Assembly: GCA_977006965.1 (NCBI GenBank)
Contig: OZ345378.1
Span: 1,302,001 to 1,366,000, forward strand
DNA: 64,000 nucleotides
DNA from: Phymatolithon calcareum
Lineage: Eukaryota; Rhodophyta; Florideophyceae; Hapalidiales
Direction: 5' to 3'
Shown here: in pieces, positions 44,428 to 53,590 of the stretch
How positions within the stretch are numbered: the first letter of the stretch is position 1
Layout: each line of letters begins with the position of its first letter
Translations under genes and position numbers: made by a program
The notes under the pieces: model-generated
Seen by the model: the letters and a program-made list of their open reading frames with translations, nothing else
Told to the model about the DNA's origin: nothing
Databases searched by the model: none

Positions 44428-44924
44428 ACACTGGCCAGTGTTATAATTCACATCATACCCTAAATGCAACCGCTGGAACGACAGTGCCAGCAGATACATA
44501 ATCGTAGCTTGCAGCAGGGGAATGTTATGGGGGGGAGTAACACTGATTTTTTTTGTTTCAAAACTTGTCTGCAAAAGCATGACATTGATGTGCCGGCAAA
44601 AATTATGAGTTCAGGCTGTATCAATAATAACTCTTGTTTACAGAATATTTCTATTGTTTTTCACCACAAAATCGAATACTGCAACGAGAGCGACCGCTAC
44701 ATTGGCAACTCCCAATGTTCCGGGAACGAGGGCCATATTTTCAGCTTTCATTCTTCTTTTTATGAAGCAATTAATCTCTGCAAAATTATATCAAACACAT
44801 ACTATAGACGCAAATCCAAAAAATCGGTATGATAAGGGGTTCGTGTTACTCCCCCCCATAACACTCCCCATAACACTCCCCTGCTTGCAGTAACAGTAAA
44901 GAGGTAAGAGACCTAGTGATCACA
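44390..44924 (+). repeat. 3' LTR of the Copia element, interrupted
   Basis: It follows a purine tract (GAGGGGC). Without the inserted MITE and its duplication the LTR is 159 bp. It contains the start motif twice, TGTTATGATTCACATC at 44390 and TGTTATAATTCACATC at 44439. The 5' LTR has only one, consistent with a slip deletion there. Confidence 0.85.
44515..44883. mobile_element. 369-bp MITE inside the 3' LTR
   Basis: Its ends are inverted: CAGGGGAATGTTATGGGGGG at the left, and CAGGGGAGTGTTATGGGG read inward from the right, where the motif is partly duplicated. Flanks are identical: CTTGCAG at 44508-44514 and 44884-44890 (8 bp if the shared G is counted). The 5' LTR has an unoccupied site (TAGCTTGCAGTAACAG). 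The interior is AT-rich and non-coding. Seven-to-eight-base duplications and CAGGG ends fit an hAT-type MITE. Confidence 0.88.
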
Positions 44925-45044
44925 GTGATATCATTACATCCAAGTATATAACAGAACAAATTCCGAAACCCGTTCTTCTCGGCAAAAGCAAGGATAAACT
45001 AGAAACTCTTTACAATACTAAGAAAGACACACCAGCGTGGAATT

Positions 45045-47894
45045 TCAGCCCTTATTAGCACGCTTCGACATTCTACCGTTTCTTTTCTTCTGTGCCCTTT
45101 TCGCAGTTTCTTTCGCTTTGCTAATACCCCTCTTATCCGCCTTCAACCGCCTATCAACCACTGTAGTGTGCACACCCTTAGAAGATCGTCGTCCACCAGA
45201 CTTCGCCTTCCCAACCGCAACCTTCGCTCCACCAGGTCGAATAACCTGGTATTGCTTGGTTTTCGCCTTTTTGCCCTTTGACGAAGACCTTGAAGCCGTC
45301 TTGTACAAAGTCTCAATCGCCTTCATTCTCGAGCTCGCAGATACATCAGTTTGTTCCGCAATAGAATTCGCCTTTTGCTTAAGGACTTCAAGTCGTTTTG
45401 TGATCCTCGCTTTTTGTCGAGCCTTCGCTTCCGCCTCCTTCTTAGTCGGCGCCGCTTCCAGCGATTTGATGTACGCCTTCATTTCCGCCACCTGCTCCTT
45501 TGTCACTGGCGGCCTTCGGAAACGATATTCAGGATCTCGATCAGCAAACCAACGCGGAAGATCCATGGGGTCGTCAAAAGTGTATCTGTTATACGCGTCA
45601 TCGAGTACCTCTGTGGTCTGCTGCTTCGACGCCCGCATCTTTTTACCGATCGCGACCATCTCTGCCTTCTCATCTGAATCATAGTCCGAGGAATGGAACG
45701 AGGAATCACTCGCACCGCCAGCATCATTCCCATCCCCATCTTCCTCATCATCGTCCGAATCGTTCTTTCGTTCCACAGGCACGACTTCAAAGCCGGCTTC
45801 CTCACCGTCTTCCTTCGCCTTGGCAGCTGCTTTCTCAGCTTTTTCGCGAGCCTCACGACGTGCCGCCCGATGCGTGTCGTCCTCGGCACCAGCTGCTCCG
45901 AAAGAGGCAGGTGCTCCCCCACGAGTTCCAGCCTTACTTTGCACCCTGCTTTCGCCTTCACTTGCATCCCCCTCTTCGTCTGAGGACAGCGCGGCGGCAG
46001 TGGCAAACACGGGTTGAGAGAACCAGAGCGCCGCTTCGCGATCTGCTGCCCCATGAGTACCAAAGTTCATTTCCTCACCCATATCTGTGTCATCGCTGCT
46101 GGAAGAGGCGTCAGAGTTCAGCTCGAGCTCACGCATGGGTACATCCTCGTCATCCTCCCTATTTTCGGCCTCTGCACGAGCGGCGGCGGCCTCGCGCAGA
46201 GCGCGGCGCTTTGTTTGTCGCTTACGTTCTTTTGTCTCGACAAGTGCCACGCCATGCTTGTCCTTCTTAGCCTTGGTTGCATAAATGTTATACCAGATGT
46301 CCAATTCAGCTTCGATATCAGCAGTCGTTTGCTTCTTCGATTCCTCAATATCACCGAGTTTGTACCCTCCTCGTTTCGCCAGTTCCTTTTCTATCTTTTC
46401 TTCTTCGCTGTCTCCTTCATAGCCCTCGTCGTTAATATCTACGGGCTCTACATCCACAACTTCGCCACCAAGTTTGTGCAACCTCTTAGCAGTGTTCAGC
46501 GAAAACAAACCCATACCGGCCTGATCATCACCTGGACCGTCGTCGCTGGGCAGAATAATTTTCATATCGATCTTTCGTTGAATCGCACTCTGCAGTTTCT
46601 TTGCCTTTCGTGTTTTTCGTTTCTCCTTGGCAGCTAACTCGTTACGAGCGTTTCGCAATTCTTCATCAATGTCCGCATCTGACTCAATACGCTCATTTTC
46701 AGGTCCTGATGATTCCCCGTCTTTCTCCGCCTCAGCTTCGGCGACAACGGTTGCAGCATCGGCAGCCTCTTGTGCAGCAGGATCTGCCTCGAGTAGCTTG
46801 GCGGCTGTGAGTGCTTCGCGGGCAATGCCGCGCCATTTTATCAATGCTTTGAAGTCGCGCCGAGCAAGAACCTTTAGATCAACACAACAGCTTCGTACCT
46901 CCTCCGTGGTTTCCTCAAGCGCATTGAGGACCTTTAGTGCACGCGCATCCCGCTCGATATGTTCCCCAGTGATGTCCCTTTCGTCAAATGAGAATTGGGT
47001 AGCTTCCGTCATCAGCGCAATCGGACGTGAAGTCCTGCAAAACTCCAGAACTGAGCGCCGAGTGAAAAGGGTAACGTCACCATCTGCATAGCCCTCGCGG
47101 TTCCGCTTTCCCTTTTTCATTGCCTTCATTACGGTGTTGAGCACCAAGTCTCGCTTAGTCTCTTGACCGTCTGATGCGTTTTTGAGGTTCGCCAGGGTCT
47201 CAGCATCCATATCCTTGAAGACGAACTTCGGGTTTAGAAGACGAGGGTCAATACTTTTGGGAGCTCGATACCCAATACAGAGAACGTAAATCTCAGCAGA
47301 CTCAGCACGCGAAGCGGCGGGCTTCGTCGCAGTGACGCGCCTGAACAGTTGGTTCATGACATAAAGAAGACTGTTGTAATCATTTGAGCGGAAAACTTTC
47401 GTGACGAAAGCACCTCCCGGCGCGAGAAAGTCGGTGGCAAGCTTGAGGGCGGCCAGTGTAAGTTCAGACTGTGTATACGCGTCCTGCAACCAAGCCTTTC
47501 CCATGTTTGGAGAGCCATCGTTGAGAACGACGTCAACTTTTTCGTCCGCTGCCATACCGGGCTGTGCCTTAAGTTCACGACGAACAGCACCACGCGTTGT
47601 GTCTGCTGTGATATCCCCCACAATACCGACGCATCCTGGGACAGGGCGAATGGGAACAAGGTCAATACCGACACAGGGAGCATTGAGCGGAAGATACTTT
47701 CGGGCGACCTGCATCCATCCTCCTGGTGCCGCGCATAAGTCAATGCATCCGCGAGCGGCACTTCCGAGAAAATTGAATCGCTTGTTCAGCTGGACGAGTT
47801 TGAAGGCAGCGCGCGAGCGGAAACCCTGCTCTTTTGCCAGGTGGTAGAACTTATCCTGTCTATTCTTTCCTGTCTTCTTGCCCTTCTTCCCCAT
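45045..47894 (-). CDS. SPB1: SPB1/FTSJ3 pre-60S rRNA 2'-O-methyltransferase
   Basis: An intronless 949-residue frame with ATG at 47894 in ACAAAATGGG. The N-terminus is the FtsJ/RrmJ methyltransferase: KFYHLAKEQGFRSRAAFKL, the SAM-binding loop IDLCAAPGGW (Asp52 at the place of yeast Spb1 Asp52), VLNDGSPNMG (Asp126), GGAFVTKVFRS (Lys166) and EIYVLCIGYRAP (Glu201). Together with Lys32 these form the K-D-K-E tetrad. The Spb1 middle domain follows, then a long acidic low-complexity region, and the Spb1 C-terminal domain (NRYTFDDPMDLPRWF, RPPVTKEQVAEMKAYIKSLE). The Lys/Arg tail is a nucleolar signal. In yeast Spb1 methylates the A-loop G of 25S rRNA in the nucleolus. Length is near that of orthologues. 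A Copia element lies just past its stop. Confidence 0.95.
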   Translation of the reverse strand: MGKKGKKTGKNRQDKFYHLAKEQGFRSRAAFKLVQLNKRFNFLGSAARGCIDLCAAPGGWMQVARKYLPLNAPCVGIDLVPIRPVPGCVGIVGDITADTTRGAVRRELKAQPGMAADEKVDVVLNDGSPNMGKAWLQDAYTQSELTLAALKLATDFLAPGGAFVTKVFRSNDYNSLLYVMNQLFRRVTATKPAASRAESAEIYVLCIGYRAPKSIDPRLLNPKFVFKDMDAETLANLKNASDGQETKRDLVLNTVMKAMKKGKRNREGYADGDVTLFTRRSVLEFCRTSRPIALMTEATQFSFDERDITGEHIERDARALKVLNALEETTEEVRSCCVDLKVLARRDFKALIKWRGIAREALTAAKLLEADPAAQEAADAATVVAEAEAEKDGESSGPENERIESDADIDEELRNARNELAAKEKRKTRKAKKLQSAIQRKIDMKIILPSDDGPGDDQAGMGLFSLNTAKRLHKLGGEVVDVEPVDINDEGYEGDSEEEKIEKELAKRGGYKLGDIEESKKQTTADIEAELDIWYNIYATKAKKDKHGVALVETKERKRQTKRRALREAAAARAEAENREDDEDVPMRELELNSDASSSSDDTDMGEEMNFGTHGAADREAALWFSQPVFATAAALSSDEEGDASEGESRVQSKAGTRGGAPASFGAAGAEDDTHRAARREAREKAEKAAAKAKEDGEEAGFEVVPVERKNDSDDDEEDGDGNDAGGASDSSFHSSDYDSDEKAEMVAIGKKMRASKQQTTEVLDDAYNRYTFDDPMDLPRWFADRDPEYRFRRPPVTKEQVAEMKAYIKSLEAAPTKKEAEAKARQKARITKRLEVLKQKANSIAEQTDVSASSRMKAIETLYKTASRSSSKGKKAKTKQYQVIRPGGAKVAVGKAKSGGRRSSKGVHTTVVDRRLKADKRGISKAKETAKRAQKKRNGRMSKRANKG

Positions 47895-48099
47895 TTTGTC
47901 GAGTTGTTCAGCACCCTAGCGTTGCGAAGGGCACGGAGAAGCAACACAACGGAGTAGTGCAAAGCAGACGATGCGCGATGGCCGTCGACCACAATGACGC
48001 AAATAGATCCGCACGTGTGCAACGTGGCATATTATCATACTCAAGTACTTTACAAGAAGAGGAAACCACATGCATCCAAGACTTATTATCAGCAATTTT
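47895..48099. other. COG4-SPB1 intergenic spacer (205 bp)
   Basis: This is the gap between the COG4 stop and the SPB1 start; both genes are on the minus strand. It must hold the COG4 3' end and the SPB1 promoter. No TATA box is evident. Confidence 0.5.
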
Positions 48100-50454
48100 C
48101 TAAAGCTTGAGTGCTCGAATGGCGTCTCGGCTGAAATCCCTCCTGAGGAGAAGAGCTCGCCTTACTTCAGCAGGTGTGAGCCTCCAAGTCATCCCACCGG
48201 CATTAGGGCCCCAGATATCATAAACTTCTGCTGGTCGCTCCAAATTAAGCAGGAGTGCAACTTGCGAGAGCCGCGCAAATACATCGCGCACTGTTGCCCG
48301 CCTGCTTTTTCCAGCGAAAAACGCAGAGAGAGCTCGTACATCCCTGTCGGCGCTAAGTCCTCCGAGTGCATTAAAAGATTTCCCCTTCTTGCTTGACTCG
48401 TCTGCCTTCACCAAAAACAGGCCAGATTCTGCCTTTCCTGCAACCCACTCTGCACTATGTCGAACAAGGGCGTCCCAGTTGCCTTCCGTCAAACGTTGCT
48501 CCAAAGCTTCATTGAGCACTTTTTGCTCCACAAGCCTTGTGACGATACCCGAAAAAGAAGTCTCAGATTCGTCTTCGAGCGCCGGTGCATCGTCTGGAAC
48601 TATGTAGTCAACCTTTTCCACCGCAGCATCAACCTGAGACCCGATTTGCCCGACAAGTGCCCCGGTTAGGGTTGCAACACCGGTTTCCCCAGCAGCTGCG
48701 AGAGCTCGAGCGGCGTCCGAGACGGGAGCAAGTGCACTTGCGAGACGCGCACGATCCGCCGTGGAAAGGGTCTTGGCTGCAGCAGCAGTCTTTTCAATTG
48801 TGGTTCGGAAGCGTAGCGCATAGTCTGCAGACACGGCCGCGTTATTGACTGCGACGAAGAAGTCGTACTTCGCTGCGCCCGCATCTCTACCATCCCCAGG
48901 CCCTGTGCTTACACCAGCTGCAGCGGCAGTATCTGCGGCGGCAGCGCCAGCCGCGGTGATATTAGCCTTGGCAAATTCGGTAAGGAAAGTGACACTGAGG
49001 GCAGCGGTGGGAAGCGAAGAGGCGAAAGATGAGCCACCAAGCATCTTCTCAAGCGCCGACTGCGTCTCCGCAAGTCGCTTGCGCAGGTAAGGAAGTAAGT
49101 CACCACTGAGTGTGCTCGCGACGTGTCTCAGCACAGCGACATTCGGCTCCACCGCAAGATTTCCGTAGGCGAGGGAGCGCTGCGTACATTTCTGAACGAC
49201 GAAAAAGAAATCATCCACTGCGGTCGACGTATGCACATCGTCAGCCAAAGGTGCTTCGTCAATGCGGATCGCTTTCCGTGCGTTTTCACGCATGAAATAA
49301 GCCTCAATCGCGACATATCGCCCTGCAAGCTGCGCCGCGGCCGTTGCAAGGGATGATTTTTCGAGCGTTGAGGTCAGCACATCTCCATCCCCAGCGTAAT
49401 TATCCTCCAGATATTTGAAATAACCCGCAATGCGCTGACTGAGAAGAGTGAGTTCGTCCAACAGGGGGTCGAGATCACGCGCATTGGCGGTGTCGGCACG
49501 CACAGCTCGCGCAACTTCGTCAAGATGGCGTGCCTCAAGATAGCGCTCCAAAATTTTAGATGAGTAGATATCACATTGTCCCTGCAGAGAAACGGCGAGC
49601 TCCACGATAGCATCAGCACCGAATATTTCAGTCACCTCTTGCGCGCAATCATGTAAATATGCCACCACTGCCTCGAATAACCGTGCGAGTGCCATGATGT
49701 GTACCTCATCCGCCCCGGCCGCATTGCCCTTTCCGGAGCTCGCGAGCAACGATCGGATGTCTGCATCTGTCTCACGTGCAATTTGCGCGCTGATATAGTC
49801 CGCAAGTCGGCGGAGACCCTCTTCTGACAAACCTAGAGGAACAAACAATCTGGCGGCGTCGAGCACAGCGCGGAAGGCGCGGGCGGGACTCTCGGTTGTA
49901 TCCGGTGATGATTCCAGAGCGTTATCTGCGCGCTCGCGAACCTTTCGCGACAATTCGTGCATACTCTGCGTGATCTGGGCAACGGCGGCTGCGCTCGAAG
50001 CATCGTTCCGAACATCATGGTCCAATTGGAGGTAGCGTTCGACATGGCGGGCCGCCGAGGCCAGGTCGTGCGCAGATAGAGAAGTCTTGGCACCCTCAGC
50101 GCAAACTCTCAGAGTCAGAACGTCCTCAACACGCGCTAGGGCCGTGCGTGTTCGATCGGCTCGAGCGTGAAGTACACGTACGCGCGAGGATACAGCGGAC
50201 GCGGAACGCGCGGCGGCAGAGAGGACTGAGCAAAGGGTGCTGCCATCTTCCGACAGAGCTGCAGCGCGTTGAGATGTTTTTGAGAGCGCAAGTGCGCGGG
50301 AAGAGGCGGTTGCGGAGGAAGACGAGAGCAGAGTTTCAAGTTGGACTTCAATCTCAGCAGCCTCGGAGATGGTGTGAGACAACAGGGATTCTAGCTCCGC
50401 AACGCTTGACAGAGAATCAACGGTTACTTCTTCAGACCGGATCGCACCCGGCAT
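48100..50454 (-). CDS. COG4: COG complex subunit 4
   Basis: An intronless frame. The ATG at 50454 (MPGAIRSEEV) is chosen because the open frame upstream of it starts only with GTG. This gives 784 residues, the same as the usual length of about 785. The N-terminal half is a helical rod (ELESLLSHTISEAAEIEVQL; then HVERYLQLDHDVRNDASS), followed by the CATCHR-type core with CDIYSSKILERYLEARHLDE. The C-terminus, LLLNLERPAEVYDIWGPNAG then TWRLTPAEVRRALLLRRDF, is diagnostic of COG4. The COG complex tethers retrograde vesicles at the Golgi and binds SNAREs, so it supports Golgi glycosyltransferase recycling. Several Ala/Ser runs are longer than in animals. Confidence 0.93.
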   Translation of the reverse strand: MPGAIRSEEVTVDSLSSVAELESLLSHTISEAAEIEVQLETLLSSSSATASSRALALSKTSQRAAALSEDGSTLCSVLSAAARSASAVSSRVRVLHARADRTRTALARVEDVLTLRVCAEGAKTSLSAHDLASAARHVERYLQLDHDVRNDASSAAAVAQITQSMHELSRKVRERADNALESSPDTTESPARAFRAVLDAARLFVPLGLSEEGLRRLADYISAQIARETDADIRSLLASSGKGNAAGADEVHIMALARLFEAVVAYLHDCAQEVTEIFGADAIVELAVSLQGQCDIYSSKILERYLEARHLDEVARAVRADTANARDLDPLLDELTLLSQRIAGYFKYLEDNYAGDGDVLTSTLEKSSLATAAAQLAGRYVAIEAYFMRENARKAIRIDEAPLADDVHTSTAVDDFFFVVQKCTQRSLAYGNLAVEPNVAVLRHVASTLSGDLLPYLRKRLAETQSALEKMLGGSSFASSLPTAALSVTFLTEFAKANITAAGAAAADTAAAAGVSTGPGDGRDAGAAKYDFFVAVNNAAVSADYALRFRTTIEKTAAAAKTLSTADRARLASALAPVSDAARALAAAGETGVATLTGALVGQIGSQVDAAVEKVDYIVPDDAPALEDESETSFSGIVTRLVEQKVLNEALEQRLTEGNWDALVRHSAEWVAGKAESGLFLVKADESSKKGKSFNALGGLSADRDVRALSAFFAGKSRRATVRDVFARLSQVALLLNLERPAEVYDIWGPNAGGMTWRLTPAEVRRALLLRRDFSRDAIRALKL

Positions 50455-50618
50455 TGCGATGAACCGGCGTCGTCGCCAAGTAAGAGTGAGAGAACTGGAG
50501 GTGAGTGTCCTTTGAACCTGCACGTCTCATTCCGTCACAATAGCTAAATCAACGTAATTGTTCGATCGCTCGTCTTCCTCAATTGAGACTGTCACGATAT
50601 TTACACGTGTCCAATTCT

Positions 50619-50663
50619 AGAGTCATCGGGTCATGAACATCATGTTCATGACCCGATGACTCT
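50619..50663. repeat. Perfect 22-bp palindrome, 1-base centre
   Basis: The arms 50619-50640 (starting AGAGTCATCGGGTCATG) and 50642-50663 are exact inverted copies around a single C. It lies about 165 bases upstream of the COG4 start, in its promoter region. Confidence 0.88.
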
Positions 50664-51784
50664 GAGATTTGAAGCTTGTAGCGACCACGGCCCAAGTTGC
50701 CATCATGGAATGTTTGCTCGTTTGAACTGGGACGGTGTGCGCGAAAAGTATGTGCGCTACTGTGAAGAACACTAGGCATACATAATGATAACTGCTATAT
50801 GTCTCTTTTTAGCATTTTGTTGGTTACCAGAATGAACATCATGCATGTTGCTCTCATCATGAGGACACAGACTCAACTTTGAAAGTGCTCTACTCAGAAG
50901 CGTGCGTGTTCTGGAATCCGTAGCACTAATGTCTATTTTACGGACGTCCTCAATTGATTGACGCAGCACACTTTAATGAGTAAACGAAAATTATGCGTAA
51001 CGCATGTTTGGCGCCACATGCAGAAAGGCTGCCCTTTCTTCTTTCTGTGCACGGAGATTATTGCAACTTCTGTTATACAGTATAAACTTTTTTTGCGAGC
51101 GCAGGGAGCAAAATTCAATCATTCATTCACCTGAAGAAATCAGTCAGTTCATGATGACAATGGAAAAAGATAATCGCTGACAAGCCAGTGCTCCCCTTTA
51201 CGAAATAGCAACTGCACTTACAAGTCTAGGAGAGTACTCCGGACTTTATCGCTCTTTGAAGTCTAAAAAAGTAAATGGAACCGCTCTGGAAGCTCTTGAT
51301 GAACAAATTAATTGTTGTTCATGTTCTGCATTTCGCGTAAAGTGCATTTTGCTCCCCAACATCAGGTGCTTAAAACTAAACGTGAAGACTGACTGTCAGT
51401 ATTATCAACGATAAGCCAGGGTGCTCTGTCGCAGACATTCAAATGGCACAACGAGTCGGACCAAGTTGCCGACTGGAAAAAGATGCAAAGGATCGTTTGA
51501 GTGTTGATAATGTTTACAGTGCAACCGTCAACAGATCTCTCCAGGATATGGGCTGGGCGTTTTCTCCACGTACTCCTGTCAAAGAAGATCTGCGTACTGT
51601 GCTATGTTGTGCCTAACACTCCTGGAAATTAGAGAAGCTCTTATCGCCCTGTTGCAGGCTCTCTAGACTGTGCATTGCACGGATATTGCGACCAGGAGTC
51701 CTAAAACCGTCTATTCGAGCGAAAGACATAATTTACAGTCTACGAAAAGGGCGAGAAGACATGCTTATTTGGAATACATGGAAC

Positions 51785-51806
51785 GTTAGTTAGTTAGTTA
51801 GTTAAC
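51785..51806 (+). repeat. (GTTA)5 microsatellite
   Basis: Five tandem GTTA units ending in GTTAAC. Confidence 0.8.
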
Positions 51807-52333
51807 TTTGCTTGTGCGCACCATCATGGTGATGCATTCTCGTTCTAAGTACGCAATTCGCTCACCACACTGAGTGAACGGTGACATTTCGGGCAAGTCA
51901 GTATTGCATACACCCAAGCGATTGCTCACTGTTGACAACAGAGTCACCAATGGTTGGTCACTTTTTGGGAGAAGACAAGTTGCCTTCCTTGCGGTGAACC
52001 GACATTGACCTACAGCTAACCGAATCCAAACTACGCTTGCTGTACAAATTCTCAACTGATACTACTGTCTGGCGAAACTCGAGAGCTGAAACGGCACCTT
52101 GAAAGCTAATACCGACACTCAACGTTTACGCAAACACAGCGAACCGAAATATTTCAGCTTATGCGCAAGGCACTGGCAGTCAGTCTGCACTGTAGTCTCG
52201 GCCAGTTTCTGGTCTTAGCTCCCGCCCATAGATGGCCCCTATATAAGACACCAGGATAGCACATCATAATAAACTCGGCAAGTTGGAATCAAGAAATATC
52301 TCTACCTTCACCCACAGCAGCGAGCACAATTCC

Positions 52334-52525
52334 GCCAGAAATCACCGACTTCATCACTGCACCTCCCGTCGTCCTCGTATAGTATAGTATACCATACCCG
52401 GACGACGGAGATGCAGAGATATAATAGGTGATTTCTCGGGGAATGATTGTCGCTGCAGTGGGTATTCCCGGACGACGGGAGATGCAGCGATATATTCGTT
52501 GATTTCTTGCGAAATTATACCCGTA
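52334..52525. repeat. 45-bp motif, one inverted and two direct copies
   Basis: The words CCCGGACGACGG, AGATGCAG and GATTTCT recur in the plus direction at about 52396 and 52466. An inverted form (AGAAATCACC ... CCGTCGTCC) lies at 52334-52377. A TATAGTATAGTATAC palindrome sits between the inverted pair. This resembles a small fold-back element. Confidence 0.6.
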
Positions 52526-52719
52526 TGCGCACCGACCCAGTGAGCTTTGACGAGGTCTATCTTATTGCCCCTGATCGCACGCCAGATGATGCACCTTGGT
52601 AATATGGCCAGGGTGTTCATTGCCCTGGCATTGGTCTTTTTCACTACGTGGCAAATGATCGAAAGATGGGGAACAATGCTCTATGCAACAAATGAGAAGC
52701 AGATCAGGGCACTTACGGG

Positions 52720-53590
52720 AGAATCGCTACATGTATATTCGATTTGACGTTGTTTGTGCGGACCCTTATTTCGCAAGTGTCGAGGTGGCGCAGATGCTCC
52801 TCCAAATGGGCCTAAAATTCATCAGAGTTGTAATATCAGCCAGCATATTATACCCCATTGGTTTCCTTTCGACCTCTCCGAGAGGGCTTCATATGTCTCC
52901 ATGGAGCGGAAGGACCGGAACGGTAGTCCATTAATGACGACTGTCATCTTGTTGGACCTAGATCGACGGTACTTTATTTCGACGACATCCAAAAACCCTT
53001 GAAGAAAATCTGTACTGTCGCGTGCGCTGGCGCTAGCTCGACGATGGAACTGCTCGCGTTGAGTTGTCCGTACCTCAACCCGAAGTGTATGAGACTTATT
53101 CCGAATGTGTTCATATTGTCAGACATACTCGATATCGGCAAGGGAGCGGCACATGCGCACATAAGATTGGTCATTTAGAGCCAATGTAGTTGATAGTGGA
53201 TTACTGTACTCTGCAGCTCACCAAGAGTCACTGGACAACGATTACCGAAGAACTAGAGTCGCAGCAGATCGACAATCAGACGAATCGTCCTACGCTCGAC
53301 GTCGCTCCACCACTCCAGAGCGGACATTCGTATCTGGTAGCGTTGTTGGTACTCATCTAACGCCAACAAGAAGGAAACGAAAGACTGCAGGTGGGGTGCT
53401 CACCCCTTGCACCTTGCAGAACAGATGCAGTGTTTACAATTGTATGAAGACGAGGCTTGTTTGTTCATCCGACACAAGGCTTGACGGTGCTCCAATTTAC
53501 AATTATGGTACATCTACGGGTAGACAAGACACGTCGAGATTCTCCATGAGCTTCATGTCTTTGACGACACCGAGAACGAGTAAAGTTTCA
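52720..53590 (+). pseudogene. piggyBac-like transposase relic (copy 2)
   Basis: Broken plus-strand pieces lie in piggyBac order. First FDVVCADPYFASVEVAQMLL (D-x-Y/F-F-S-L strand of the DDE core), then, in another frame, FPFDLSERASYVSMERKD and TVILLDLDRRYFISTTS (the W-x-D-x-R-x-V-x-x-ST strand). Finally, at about 53300-53585, RRRSTTPERTFVSGSVVGTH, then LTPCTLQNRCSV and YGTSTGR. The last part aligns with the relic at 2452-2835: ERTF, G-V-T-LTP, T-CAVQN and YICGASTGR are in the same order. The two copies therefore derive from one family. Stops and frame changes are numerous. Confidence 0.5.

Larger units (their letters stand above)
39340..44929 (+). mobile_element. Ty1/Copia retrotransposon, nearly intact
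   Basis: A perfect 5-bp target duplication, GTGAT, flanks the element (39340-39344 and 44925-44929). The LTRs start TGTTATGATTCACATC and end GATCACA. The 5' LTR (39345-39454) is 110 bp. The 3' LTR (44390-44924) matches it closely but holds a 369-bp MITE and 49 extra bases at its start. The gag-protease-integrase-RT-RNase H order is that of Copia. The few LTR differences indicate a young insertion. It sits 115 bases from the stop codon of the convergent SPB1 gene. Confidence 0.93.
50664..52719. other. Relic zone, no supported gene
   Basis: About 2 kb without a credible gene. It has a 75-codon open stretch at about 51390-51617 (SLQDMGWAFSPRTPV) with no recognised family. It also has a GTTA microsatellite at 51785, a TATA-like CCTATATAAG at 52238 with short CT-rich DNA after it (an LTR-like start), and the inverted/direct 45-bp motifs at 52334-52525. 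Confidence 0.4.

Noticed and set aside
45500-46270. 256-codon plus-strand frame opposite SPB1
   Set aside because: It is a His/Arg-rich shadow of the acidic region of SPB1.
51386-51617. 75-codon open stretch including SLQDMGWAFSPRTPV
   Set aside because: It looks faintly protein-like, but it is short, has no start and no recognised family. It is kept only as a note in the intergenic entry.
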